From NCBI GenBank assembly GCA_964404765.1, contig CAYOLL010000053.1, positions 1 through 35,647 of the forward strand: a DNA stretch of 35,647 bases, written 5' to 3'. The stretch's first letter is position 1. The number at the start of each line of letters is the position of its first letter. This document shows positions 16,946-24,423 of this stretch, one piece after another. A program made the position numbers and the translations under genes. This stretch comes from CAYOLL01 sp964404765 [NCBI: uncultured Gemmatimonadota bacterium]. Its GTDB lineage: Bacteria > 4572-55. Under the pieces are notes generated by a model that was given only the letters and a program-made list of their open reading frames with translations, made no database searches and had not been told where the DNA came from.

Positions 16946-16997
16946 CGATTTGAAAACATAAATTTTATAAACGATCTGTCCTTTGAGCAGTTTCCTA

Positions 16998-18338
16998 CTA
17001 CTTATGTGCTTTGGCCAGGCGGGTCACAAAACCGGCGGAAAGGCCGGACACAGGCACTAATCCACTTGGAACTTTGGTCGGAACGCTCAATAATGATGCG
17101 TCCAATCCGTCACCGGGATCGGTCAAGCTACGCATAAAATCTGCAATTTCAACTACTTCACTACCGGACAGTTCTAACGGCTTACGCAATTCCGAATCTA
17201 ATTGGCTATCCGTAACTTGCGGGTGACGTGGTTGCGCAGCATTATTATAAAAACGAACGACCTCTTCCAGCGTGTAGAAAATGCCGTCATGCATATACGG
17301 TGGCGTCAATTCCACATTGCGTAAAGAGGGCGTGCGAAATGCGTATACGTCAGCGGCATTAAGAGTATGCTCGCTTCGTCCGGAATCATCACCCGGTCGA
17401 AAATCTTTTCCCGGTCCAATCTGTGGCGCACCATTCACCCGAAATGAGAAGTCGGATAGCATCGGGCCATTATGGCATTTGCTGCATTTGGCCTTGCCAA
17501 AAAATAACTTCATGCCTTCGATTTGAGAATTGGTAAGAGCGTCATATTCGCCATTGACGTAACGGTCGAATGGCGAATTTCGGGTAACTAATTCTCGCTC
17601 GTACGCGGCTATGGCGCGGCTATAAGTGGAAGAGTCTATGATGGTCGACATTATTCCGGCATTAGCCCGGGCGGCCTCTTCCGGAAAAGCCTGGCGAAAA
17701 CGCTGCCCATACTCCGGGATTGCCTGCAGCCGATGCAGCACACTGTCCAAAGCGGCTCCTTTGGCCTGCGCATCATTGCCCGGATAGGCATCGCCGCGCA
17801 TCTCAACCGGTGAGCCGATCGGTTTACTAGCCTGGGCTTCCAGGCCGTTCACGCGGCCGTCCCAGAATTGAAAGCCAAGCGCGCTGGGTTTACCAAACAC
17901 GTCTCCATTGAATGCGGTATTAAAAACAGTCGGTGCATTGCGGGGCGTAAAATCAACAGGCAGACCGGTATAACGCGATTGTCCCGGCAGCCTGTCCGGC
18001 CCCAAGCCATTGCCACCTACGCCGATTGGAAGCTGTCGTCGATCCGCAAAGGCAAAATCAGGATGATGACAAGTGGCGCAGGAAACATTCTTTTCGCCGC
18101 TCAAAATCGGATCGAAAAACAGCAGCTTGCCCAGCGCGACACGTTCTTGACGGGGCGCATTGTCATCGGGATAAGGGATCGCCCCTAATGTCTGCAATTG
18201 AAATCTGCGGATCAAATCCCGATTTTCTTCGACCATGATATCGACTTCACTTTCATCGGCGCAGCCGATGAAACCTACGAGCGTCGTTAAGGTTAATAAC
18301 AACAGACGAAGCAAGTTACCTAAGTATGCTTTTTGCAT
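16998..18338 (-). CDS. Di-haem cytochrome c peroxidase / MauG-family lipoprotein
   Basis: 446 residues. The N-terminal hydrophobic segment ends FIGC (Cys26), a lipoprotein signal, so the protein is likely anchored at the periplasmic face or outer membrane. Two c-type haem sites are seen: CATCH (87-91) and CSKCH (285-289). Family motifs include ALGKLLFFDPILSG, TPRNAPTVFN, FWDGR and RTPSLRNVELTPPYMHDG, the last carrying the conserved C-terminal Met/His region. Members of this family reduce hydrogen peroxide or oxidise protein substrates using two haems; the substrate here cannot be told. AAGGAG five bases before the ATG supports the start. A terminator follows at 16945-16911. The sensor kinase lies downstream on the same strand. 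Confidence 0.9.
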   Translation of the reverse strand: MQKAYLGNLLRLLLLTLTTLVGFIGCADESEVDIMVEENRDLIRRFQLQTLGAIPYPDDNAPRQERVALGKLLFFDPILSGEKNVSCATCHHPDFAFADRRQLPIGVGGNGLGPDRLPGQSRYTGLPVDFTPRNAPTVFNTAFNGDVFGKPSALGFQFWDGRVNGLEAQASKPIGSPVEMRGDAYPGNDAQAKGAALDSVLHRLQAIPEYGQRFRQAFPEEAARANAGIMSTIIDSSTYSRAIAAYERELVTRNSPFDRYVNGEYDALTNSQIEGMKLFFGKAKCSKCHNGPMLSDFSFRVNGAPQIGPGKDFRPGDDSGRSEHTLNAADVYAFRTPSLRNVELTPPYMHDGIFYTLEEVVRFYNNAAQPRHPQVTDSQLDSELRKPLELSGSEVVEIADFMRSLTDPGDGLDASLLSVPTKVPSGLVPVSGLSAGFVTRLAKAHK

Positions 18339-18432
18339 AAAACTCCTTAAATTTAAACAGTTGTGAAATGTAAAATTGAGATCGGATTTGAGGCGTTTAT
18401 TTCAATAGTCAGTAAGTTAAGTAATTGCGGCA

Positions 18433-18906
18433 TTAAAAATTCTGCATCGCTTCCGGCTGTAGATATTTGACATAACGCAGAGCAGCTTCACCGTCACCAT
18501 AGTAGCCGGGCAGCTCTTCATGAATTTCGTAGCCATGTTTTTCATACAAACGGATAGCGGCATCATTGGATTGCCGGACTTCCAGAAAAATAAAGTACTT
18601 GTCCATGTTACTGCAAATTTCTTCGGCGTCATCCAGCAGGATCGTGGCCAGTTTATGCCCGCGGTATTCCGGATGAATCGCAATATTGGCCAGATTCACC
18701 AGCGACTCATCTTCTTGCCAGGCCAACATGCAAAAGCCAACGACCAAATCCTCATCTTTAACAATGCGGATAATGGACGTGGCAGAATCCAAAGCCTCCA
18801 CAAAAAGCTCCATACTAAACGGATCTTGGGGAAAAGCAATATTTTCTAAATCCAAAAGGCTTTCCAGATCAGCAAAGCCGGCGGTTGTAAGCTCAAAATC
18901 AGGCAT
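18433..18906 (-). CDS. rimI: GNAT N-acetyltransferase, RimI-like
   Basis: 157 residues. The start at 18906 (MPDFEL) is chosen because GGAGGAG stands just before it; a longer frame from 18933 has no such site. It has the GNAT fold pattern: an N-terminal FxxLxxLxxLExxAFP segment, the core strand VNLANIAIHPEYRG, then LATILLDDA, and a C-terminal LEVRxSNxxAIRLYEKHGYE typical of RimI, which acetylates the N-terminus of ribosomal protein S18. The acetyl-CoA loop reads RGHKLA, where the usual pattern is RxxGxG/A; Lys replaces the first Gly. The substrate may therefore be different, and the symbol is tentative. It lies 58 nt after the glycosyltransferase gene on the same strand. Confidence 0.8.
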   Translation of the reverse strand: MPDFELTTAGFADLESLLDLENIAFPQDPFSMELFVEALDSATSIIRIVKDEDLVVGFCMLAWQEDESLVNLANIAIHPEYRGHKLATILLDDAEEICSNMDKYFIFLEVRQSNDAAIRLYEKHGYEIHEELPGYYGDGEAALRYVKYLQPEAMQNF

Positions 18907-18964
18907 TTGATATCTCCTCCGGTTTAATTTCAAAGTGCAAGCGCCAGCTGTACTATTAGTACTA

Positions 18965-19693
18965 TTACAATTGACCCAATAAACGCATCAAACGCAGCCA
19001 CCAGACCATCCAAACCGCTTCAACCACAATTTTCTTTGACATTTTTGACACGCCAACGTTGCGATCCACAAAAATGATCGGAATTTCGGCCAGACGAAAC
19101 CCTTTGGAATAGGCGCGATAACTCATTTCGATTTGAAAAGCATAGCCATTGGAACGCACATGATTCAGGTCAATCGCCGCCAGTGCTTGCCGGCGAAAGC
19201 ACTTAAAACCACCGGTTCCGTCGCGTAAAGGCAGGCCGGTGACAATCCGGGCATAAATATTGGCATAATAGCTTAAAATCAGACGGCCCATCGGCCAGTT
19301 AACAACGGTTACGCCGTGGATGTAGCGGGATCCGACGACCAGATCATAGCCTTCGTCCATCTTTTCCAGAAATTTAGGGATGTAATCCGGATTGTGCGAA
19401 AAGTCAGCGTCCATTTCAAAAATATAAGCAAAATCACGCTCCAACGCATACTTGAACCCGGCAATATAAGCCGTGCCCAGCCCCAGTTTGCCCGCTCGAT
19501 GCAGACAGTGAAGTCGTGCTTCCCGCCCACGCATTTTCTCTACAATGTCGCCCGTACCATCCGGTGAACCGTCGTCCACGACCAAAATTTCTAATTGTGG
19601 ATGCTGCTTCAGCACCATCGGAATAATTTCCTGAATATTATCACGCTCGTTATAGGTGGGAATAATAACCAACGCTTTTTCAGATGCTTTCAT
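18965..19693 (-). CDS. Glycosyltransferase family 2, polyprenol-phosphate mannose synthase-like
   Basis: 242 residues, the usual length for the short DPM1-type enzyme. It starts VIIPTYNERDNI, has VVDDGSPDGT (about 38-47) for nucleotide-sugar binding, and DAD at 95-97 with MDADFSHNP, the metal site. GSRY and NGYAFQIEMSYRA are typical of dolichol/polyprenol-phosphate mannosyl- or glucosyltransferases. The enzyme would move a sugar from a nucleotide donor to a lipid phosphate at the cytoplasmic face. There is no C-terminal membrane domain, though the end is hydrophobic (VWMVWWLRLMRLL). The ribosome site is AAGGA. It probably shares a transcript with the RimI-like gene. Confidence 0.88.
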   Translation of the reverse strand: MKASEKALVIIPTYNERDNIQEIIPMVLKQHPQLEILVVDDGSPDGTGDIVEKMRGREARLHCLHRAGKLGLGTAYIAGFKYALERDFAYIFEMDADFSHNPDYIPKFLEKMDEGYDLVVGSRYIHGVTVVNWPMGRLILSYYANIYARIVTGLPLRDGTGGFKCFRRQALAAIDLNHVRSNGYAFQIEMSYRAYSKGFRLAEIPIIFVDRNVGVSKMSKKIVVEAVWMVWWLRLMRLLGQL

Positions 19694-19855
19694 TCATAAA
19701 TCCTTATCCTCAAATTTAAAAAAAATCAAGGCTCGCATACTAAACGGTTTTACCGATTGGCGCAAGAAAAATATATGCTGATTAAAAATTTCAGCGTGTT
19801 GCATAAGCCGGCATATTCCCTTTGTTCCGCCGCACAGAAAAGATCACATATTCCC

Positions 19856-19883
19856 TTGACAACAGCTATTCAGCGTATATCTT
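19856..19883 (+). promoter_or_regulatory. Candidate promoter for the thioredoxin operon
   Basis: TTGACA at 19856-19861 matches the sigma70 -35 consensus. TATCTT at 19878-19883, 16 nt later, is a moderate -10. It lies about 55 nt upstream of the thioredoxin start, in the 244-bp gap between divergent genes. Confidence 0.4.
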
Positions 19884-19937
19884 TAGCGAGTTTTCCTCAT
19901 TTCAATATATTCTTCATTTCTGCTAAAGGAGTCTGCC

Positions 19938-20270
19938 ATGGCTGAGCCATTGAATGTTACCGACGCCACATTTAATCAGGAAGTACTGCAATCCGACCTG
20001 CCGGTGCTGGTCGACTTTTGGGCAGAGTGGTGCGGCCCGTGTCGCATGATTGGACCCGTTGTCAAAGAATTGGCTAAAGAGTATGACGGCAAAGCCAAAA
20101 TCTGTAAGGTTGATGTAGACGAAAACAGCTTGGTTAGTCAGAAATATAGCATCAGCGGCATTCCGGCCCTACTGTTTTTTAAAGATGGTGAGATCGCCGA
20201 CCGCGTTATCGGCGCAGTGCCCAAAGGCGAGTTGGTGAGGCGGCTCAATGCGTTAATGGTGGCGGCATGA
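19938..20270 (+). CDS. trxA: Thioredoxin
   Basis: 110 residues, typical length. The active site WCGPC is at 31-35, with the FWAEWCGPC context and the cis-proline at 76 (GIPA, where Thr usually follows). It is a cytoplasmic dithiol reductant for enzymes such as ribonucleotide reductase and peroxidases. AAAGGAG precedes the start. Its stop codon overlaps the agmatinase start by four bases (ATGA), so the two are translationally coupled, and xisI follows. Confidence 0.95.
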   Translation: MAEPLNVTDATFNQEVLQSDLPVLVDFWAEWCGPCRMIGPVVKELAKEYDGKAKICKVDVDENSLVSQKYSISGIPALLFFKDGEIADRVIGAVPKGELVRRLNALMVAA

Positions 20271-21112
20271 GCGGGCTGCGCTTTTTCAACCAATTTATGG
20301 GCGCGCGGCCGACCTACGCCGAGGCGAAAGTTGCCCTTTTTGGTTGCCCGTTTGACGGCACGTCCTCGTATCGCCCGGGTTCGCGCTTTGCCCCCAACGC
20401 TATCCGCGAAGCATCGTGGGGACTGGAAACCTACAGCCCGATCCTGGATCGTGACTTGGAAGAAGTCGCTTTTTGGGATGGCGGCGATCTGGAATTGCCT
20501 TTTGGGGCCAAAAATGCCGTTCTGGACATGATTTACGCTCAAACTTGGTCGATTTTAGCGGATGACAAAGTCCCACTCATGGTCGGCGGCGAGCACCTGC
20601 TGACGTTGGCGACAGTGCAGGCCTGTCACAAGCGTTATTCCGATTTAAGCGTCATCCAATTTGATGCGCACGGCGATTTGCGCAACGACTACCAGGGCGA
20701 ACCGTTGTCTCATGCCTCTGTGATGCGACGCATCCTCGATTTTATGGAGCCGGCCCAAGTTGTTCAGGTTGGCATACGTTCCGGACCAAAAGATGAATTC
20801 CGCTATGCCAAAGAAAAGGGTCTGTGCCACACCCATGCCCAAATCCCGCATATAAAAGCGCGTCTGGCGCATCAACCCGTCTATTTGACCATTGATTTAG
20901 ACGTACTGGACCCGTCCATTTTGCCGGGCACGGGTACGCCGGAACCGGGCGGCTGGACCTTCCGGGAATTGGCCGAAGCCATCTACGGTCTGCGCGGTCT
21001 TAACATCGTCGGCCTGGATGTGGTGGAATTAGCGCCCAATTATGATACGAGTGGTGTTTCCAGCGTCGTGGCGGCCAAGGTCGTGCGGGAGTGTTTGTTG
21101 AGCTTTTTCTGA
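20267..21112 (+). CDS. speB: Agmatinase / ureohydrolase family enzyme
   Basis: 281 residues. Ureohydrolases use two manganese ions to hydrolyse guanidino groups; agmatinase converts agmatine to putrescine and urea. Metal ligands visible: H110 (GGEH), D133, H135 and D137 (DAHGD), D210 and D212 (DLD), with SHAS (H149) and ELAP (E254) also conserved. Length and the SSYRPGSRFAPNAIREAS segment fit agmatinase better than arginase, but a related guanidino substrate cannot be excluded. No arginine decarboxylase gene is visible in the window. The start overlaps the thioredoxin stop by ATGA; xisI begins 12 nt after the stop. Confidence 0.88.
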   Translation: MSGLRFFNQFMGARPTYAEAKVALFGCPFDGTSSYRPGSRFAPNAIREASWGLETYSPILDRDLEEVAFWDGGDLELPFGAKNAVLDMIYAQTWSILADDKVPLMVGGEHLLTLATVQACHKRYSDLSVIQFDAHGDLRNDYQGEPLSHASVMRRILDFMEPAQVVQVGIRSGPKDEFRYAKEKGLCHTHAQIPHIKARLAHQPVYLTIDLDVLDPSILPGTGTPEPGGWTFRELAEAIYGLRGLNIVGLDVVELAPNYDTSGVSSVVAAKVVRECLLSFF

Positions 21113-21124
21113 CGGAAGGCTACA

Positions 21125-21457
21125 ATGACTGTAACCGATTATCGTCAAATCATTGAATCCATCCTCAACCGGCGCGCCAATGTCCGTTATTCAATGGGCG
21201 ACTTGCACAAGCATGTCATCATTGATCGCGAACGTGATATGTATATGCTGTTGACCCAGGGCTGGCAGGACACAAAGCGCATCCATAGCTACGACGTCCA
21301 TCTTGACATCATTGGCGATAAAATATGGATTCAAGAAGATTGGACGGAAGACGGCATTGCCACGGATTTGGAAGAAGCCGGCATCCCGAAGAATCGAATC
21401 GTTTTAGCCTTTCACCCCGAAGATTTGCGGCAATATACGGGCTACGCTGCGTCTTAA
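21125..21457 (+). CDS. xisI: XisI family protein (fdxN element excision controlling factor)
   Basis: 110 residues, the full family length. Typical features: YRQIIESIL at the start, DxERDxYxLLxxGWQ in the middle, IHSYDVHLDIIGDKIWIQEDWTEDGIA, then IPKNRIVLAFHPEDLRQYTGYA at the end. XisI was named for its role in excision of the cyanobacterial fdxN element, and homologues are usually next to xisH. No xisH is seen here, so this is an orphan, probably not doing excision as described. GGAAGG precedes the ATG, 12 nt after agmatinase. The last 23 codons are duplicated at 23278-23349. Confidence 0.9.
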   Translation: MTVTDYRQIIESILNRRANVRYSMGDLHKHVIIDRERDMYMLLTQGWQDTKRIHSYDVHLDIIGDKIWIQEDWTEDGIATDLEEAGIPKNRIVLAFHPEDLRQYTGYAAS

Positions 21458-21491
21458 TCTTAATCTGAAGCGTGCTCGGTTGTAAGGCGTT

Positions 21492-21728
21492 ATGGCAATG
21501 GAAGATCAATCAATTGACATTCGTTCGATTGAAGATTTCGAGCAATTCGTCAATCAGTTGATTATTGATACCTTGAAAAGGCCGGATGAGATTCAGCGCA
21601 AATTGCGCTTGCAAAAGGCCACAAAAGTAATGGCGACGGAATACGCCACCGATAAAGAACTGACGGCTTTTACTGCGCTCGTTAGCATCTTTGCTTCAAA
21701 AGGGAGGTTGTTATGTTCAAGCGATTGA
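21492..21728 (+). CDS. Small antitoxin-like protein, probably truncated
   Basis: 78 residues, or 76 from the ATG at 21498, which has better spacing from TAAGG. The segment KATKVMATEYATDKELTAFTAL resembles short antitoxins that carry YxxDxELTAFTALDGEDF. Here the expected DGEDF is replaced by VSIFASKGRLLCSSD, which is read through the ribosome-binding site of the next gene. This suggests the 3' end was lost and the frame now runs into the following gene's leader. No toxin gene follows. The antitoxin link rests on recalled family patterns and is uncertain. Confidence 0.5.
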   Translation: MAMEDQSIDIRSIEDFEQFVNQLIIDTLKRPDEIQRKLRLQKATKVMATEYATDKELTAFTALVSIFASKGRLLCSSD

Positions 21729-22393
21729 TTTTTAGTAAGTGCCTTTCTAATGTGTTTGTATCTTTATTGAGTTTTTTACTTTTGACGCAATTATTTGGTT
21801 GCAGCAAGGGACTCTCGCGTCAGGATGCCGCAGACGCTATTCAAGCTAAACTGAATAGCGATGTTGTAATCACCAATGTTAAACTTGTTAGGTCAGCGGA
21901 AACGCAACCAGAAAAGCGTAACCTAATGAATAACAGCGAGCTTCTTAAATCACGGAAGGATATACAGGCTCTAATTGATCAAAAGTTGGTTACTGCAACA
22001 ATAACAAAGTCAGAAACATACAGGGAAATAGACTTCCGAACTGGCAAGCCCTACTGGTTGCATTTAGATGTAATTGAGTTGAATCTTACAAGCAACGCAA
22101 ACCCTTTCATTGTTAATGATGATAAGCAAAAAAAAGTTGTAACGGTTCAAGCGTTACAAAAAGAATTAGTTGAGATCACTGCAATCAGCAAGCCTGCGGA
22201 CTTTATGGGTAAAAAAATATGCAGGGTGCGGTATAGCTACAAATTAGCAACAACTCCATTTGGAGATGCGATGATCCCGTACGCAGAATCATCATATACA
22301 GATAACTTGTGGCTATACAAAGACTCAATGAATAAAATTGAGACGGGCGAGGCGACGTTTGCACTTTACGACAACGGTTGGCAGATAGAATAA
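21713..22393 (+). CDS. Putative lipoprotein of unknown function
   Basis: 226 residues. A hydrophobic N-terminus ends LFGC with Cys30, a plausible lipobox, so export and lipid anchoring are likely. The remainder looks like a mixed alpha/beta soluble domain with no motif I recognise. GGGAGG precedes the ATG inside the previous ORF. Base composition is clearly more A/T-rich than the flanking metabolic genes, which suggests transfer from another source. It is followed by a membrane protein of similar composition, and the two may have arrived together. Confidence 0.65.
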   Translation: MFKRLIFSKCLSNVFVSLLSFLLLTQLFGCSKGLSRQDAADAIQAKLNSDVVITNVKLVRSAETQPEKRNLMNNSELLKSRKDIQALIDQKLVTATITKSETYREIDFRTGKPYWLHLDVIELNLTSNANPFIVNDDKQKKVVTVQALQKELVEITAISKPADFMGKKICRVRYSYKLATTPFGDAMIPYAESSYTDNLWLYKDSMNKIETGEATFALYDNGWQIE

Positions 22394-22440
22394 CCGTAAT
22401 ATATATAGCCAGCACTATTTAATTAAGAAGGATGTAGATA

Positions 22441-23007
22441 ATGCCTTTAATATTCTGTATTGCTGTTTGGTTTTTAGTGGGCAATTATGCAGTCCTGACG
22501 GGTGAAGCTACCACAGGTGCAATTATTTTTACATTCATTCTGGATCTGTGTGTTGGCGCACTCATAGTTTTTATGATCAAAAGCGCGATGGAAGGGTCAA
22601 AATCTACTGAAAACACAACAGCAGACAGCACAATCCGCACCCTCTACTCTCCAACCACACAAGATTCGAGAGACTATTCGGAAAGTAGGTATTCAACCTC
22701 AACCACATCCGGAAATTCGTCGTCAAATCGTAGCAATCTTTATTTGACTGATTACGTCGAACAATTTAGAAATCGGGCTGGCGCAGACTGGAACAGCAAT
22801 ACTGTTTTGGTAGTAGACAAAATGGGCCAACCAACCTCAACAGATCGCCCGCATATCCAAGTGTATAACAACGGTGGGAATGTAATTGTTAATGCCGTAA
22901 ATGTGTTTCTTGGAAAAAGCGAAATTGTCTACACAGAATCATTGAGGATTCCGTTCGTTTACGAAATTACGGATGCAATACAACGTGCAAGCTGGAAAAT
23001 ATTATAA
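22441..23007 (+). CDS. Membrane protein with two N-terminal helices and a soluble domain, unknown function
   Basis: 188 residues. Two hydrophobic helices (about 3-20 and 26-46) are followed by a Ser/Thr-rich linker (about 50-100) and a C-terminal domain containing VLVVDKMGQPTSTDRPHIQVYNNGGN. No family recognised. AAGAAGGA precedes the ATG. It is A/T-rich like the preceding lipoprotein gene, 47 nt upstream, and the two may form one unit. Confidence 0.6.
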   Translation: MPLIFCIAVWFLVGNYAVLTGEATTGAIIFTFILDLCVGALIVFMIKSAMEGSKSTENTTADSTIRTLYSPTTQDSRDYSESRYSTSTTSGNSSSNRSNLYLTDYVEQFRNRAGADWNSNTVLVVDKMGQPTSTDRPHIQVYNNGGNVIVNAVNVFLGKSEIVYTESLRIPFVYEITDAIQRASWKIL

Positions 23008-23277
23008 CGATTCAGGTTTTGTCTGGAAGAAGTTTTGTTGTTCAATTCACGGGCGGTGGGTAACGGCGAGAAAAGGTTTGGCGGTTTCTTGATGGATTGC
23101 TGACGCTAACGAGCAGTGTAGGCGACGGGCGGCCTTCGTCCGCCTCGAACAGCGGCGGCCGTTTGCAGGTTTGTCGTCCCGCGCAAGTTTGTCCTTTGCT
23201 CCCGCGCCTAACCGTGGCGATAGCGAACCGGTGCATGAATCATGAATTGCGGCGATATTTGGCTCATCAATCTGTAC
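23008..23277. other. Gene-free G/C-rich stretch
   Basis: About 270 bases without a supported gene. The composition switches from A/T-rich to G/C-rich at about 23050. It contains short inverted runs such as GGGCGG...CCGCC (about 23128-23143) but no clear terminator, tRNA or CRISPR. The motif GCCTAAC at 23206-23212 recalls an integron attC half-site, but no partner site was found. It may be remnant DNA between two accessory insertions. Confidence 0.4.
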
Positions 23278-23349
23278 CCAAAGAATCGAATCGTCTTAGC
23301 CTTCCATCCCGAAGATTTGCGCCAATATACGGGCTATGCTGCGTCTTAA
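23278..23349 (+). pseudogene. xisI: xisI remnant: last 23 codons and stop
   Basis: The segment encodes PKNRIVLAFHPEDLRQYTGY plus AAS and TAA, exactly the end of the XisI at 21125-21457. Six base differences occur and all six are synonymous third positions (Pro, Val, Phe, His, Arg, Tyr codons). Upstream sequence is unrelated. This is the 3' end of a second xisI gene that diverged under protein-level selection before losing its front. Some downstream bases (TTAATCTGAAG) also match. Confidence 0.85.
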
Positions 23350-23367
23350 TCTGAAGTGTACTCATAA

Positions 23368-23601
23368 ATGAACTTTGAGATTGTTAGCGAAATCACCAAT
23401 CTTGAAACGATCGCCGTCGGCGGTAATATCGACGACATTAAGCGGCTGCAAAAACGCTATGGCAAAGGACGATGGCGCAAAATGAAAGGTGTTGCTCGCG
23501 TTTTGATTGAAGCACAATTTACCGATTTGGCGGAGTTGCATTGGTATGAGGCCAATGGTATCGGCAAAAAAGAAATCAAAATCAAACGCTATTTGAGTTG
23601 A
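23368..23601 (+). CDS. Small conserved-looking protein ending GKKEIKIKRYL
   Basis: 77 residues. Basic and compact: NFEIVSEITNLETIAVGG, RLQKRYGKGRWRKMKG, then LAELHWYEANGIGKKEIKIK. I recall similar short proteins (HWYEAHGIGxKExKIK) in cyanobacteria and other accessory DNA, sometimes near toxin-antitoxin genes, but cannot name the function. There is no strong ribosome site. The gene starts 18 nt after the xisI remnant. Another short gene follows after 12 nt, so the two look like an operon. Confidence 0.65.
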   Translation: MNFEIVSEITNLETIAVGGNIDDIKRLQKRYGKGRWRKMKGVARVLIEAQFTDLAELHWYEANGIGKKEIKIKRYLS

Positions 23602-23613
23602 AAAGGAAGAACG

Positions 23614-23832
23614 ATGGAAGATCAATTTGTGATTTGCGTAAAAAATGACGACTACGAAGTGTCGCTTGAACGCTGGAAAGTCTATCGAACTTTGCCCGAT
23701 GAAAAAGCGACGCGGTATCATCAAATCCGGATTATTGACGAGTCCGGCGAAGACTATCTTTTTCCAAAGAGCTATTTTTTTGCAATTCAGTTGCCTGAGC
23801 CGGTGAAACAAGCATGGCTGTTAGCGGCATAA
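23614..23832 (+). CDS. Small acidic protein, partner of the preceding ORF
   Basis: 72 residues: FVICVKNDDYEVSLERWKVYRTLPDEKA...IRIIDESGEDYLFPKSYFFAIQLPEPVKQAW. The ESGEDYLFPKSxF block resembles a small protein family common in cyanobacteria and FCB accessory regions (recalled, not searched). AAGGAAG precedes the ATG. Its 12-nt spacing from the basic preceding ORF gives an acidic/basic pair, a layout often seen in toxin-antitoxin or immunity pairs. That is suggestion only. Confidence 0.65.
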   Translation: MEDQFVICVKNDDYEVSLERWKVYRTLPDEKATRYHQIRIIDESGEDYLFPKSYFFAIQLPEPVKQAWLLAA

Positions 23833-23861
23833 CGGCATGTTTATTATTATGGAGGCTAACT

Positions 23862-24304
23862 ATGCCTAATGGTGGTAGTGACTGCTGTGGAACTTGCTGG
23901 TTCAATAGCAAAAATAAAGGGGAGGCCGGATACGAGCATGCTCATGATCGAGAGGCCGATTTTTGCATGATTCGGCAAATTTCCATTATAGGCCCCTTTT
24001 ATACATATTGTGCCAATCATCCGCATAAAAACGCAAAGAAAGTGGACATTCCAATTGGGCCGGTTTTTATTGGTGATTCATCCGGCAAACGGGAAGTTTG
24101 GGTTGAATCACCGGACACGGATGAGATACGAGAAAAATTACTGGCAAATTTTTTGAGAAGCGCGCTATCCCTGATCTTGAGCGAATACTTAATTTCAATC
24201 CGGATATTGGAAAAGAAGATTGGTTAGTCAGAAATCAGCGCCGAACAGTTCTAATGGCCAAAGATGCCTTGGAAAAAATTCGTCAAAATAAAAGTGTCGG
24301 ATAA
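23862..24304 (+). pseudogene. Cys/His-rich 'MPNGGSDCCGTCWFN' protein, frameshifted at a T run
   Basis: The start at 23862 follows GGAGG at 23851-23855. The first 97 codons give a coherent protein: CCGTCWFN, then YCANHPHKN, PIGPVF and REVWVESPDTDEIREKLL. It resembles a family of unknown function recalled from cyanobacteria. At the T6 run 24149-24154 the frame breaks; the current frame continues with unlikely sequence to TAG at 24225-24227. Adding one T would give EKRAIPDLERILNFNPDIGK and on to TAA at 24302-24304, a HEAT-repeat-like end that fits such proteins. This could be a true mutation, a slippery-site event or an assembly error. Without correction it is a 121-residue ORF ending at 24227. 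Confidence 0.7.
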
Positions 24305-24423
24305 ACAATAAACAAAGCAGCAAAAGCTTGACCCATTTAGATTTGTAGCACATTTTTTTATCCACAACAAAAGTTAAGATGTTGAAGTGAGAAGTAAATG
24401 TAATTTCAATAAGGAGTCCCCAA

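Noticed and set aside
23042-23277. Possible integron attC site (GCCTAAC at about 23206)
   Set aside because: No matching GTTRRRY partner within a normal distance, and no integrase or cassette array seen.
21125-24304. Complete new defence system
   Set aside because: Several genes are truncated or frameshifted and no nuclease, helicase or sensor module is recognisable, so a working system cannot be claimed.
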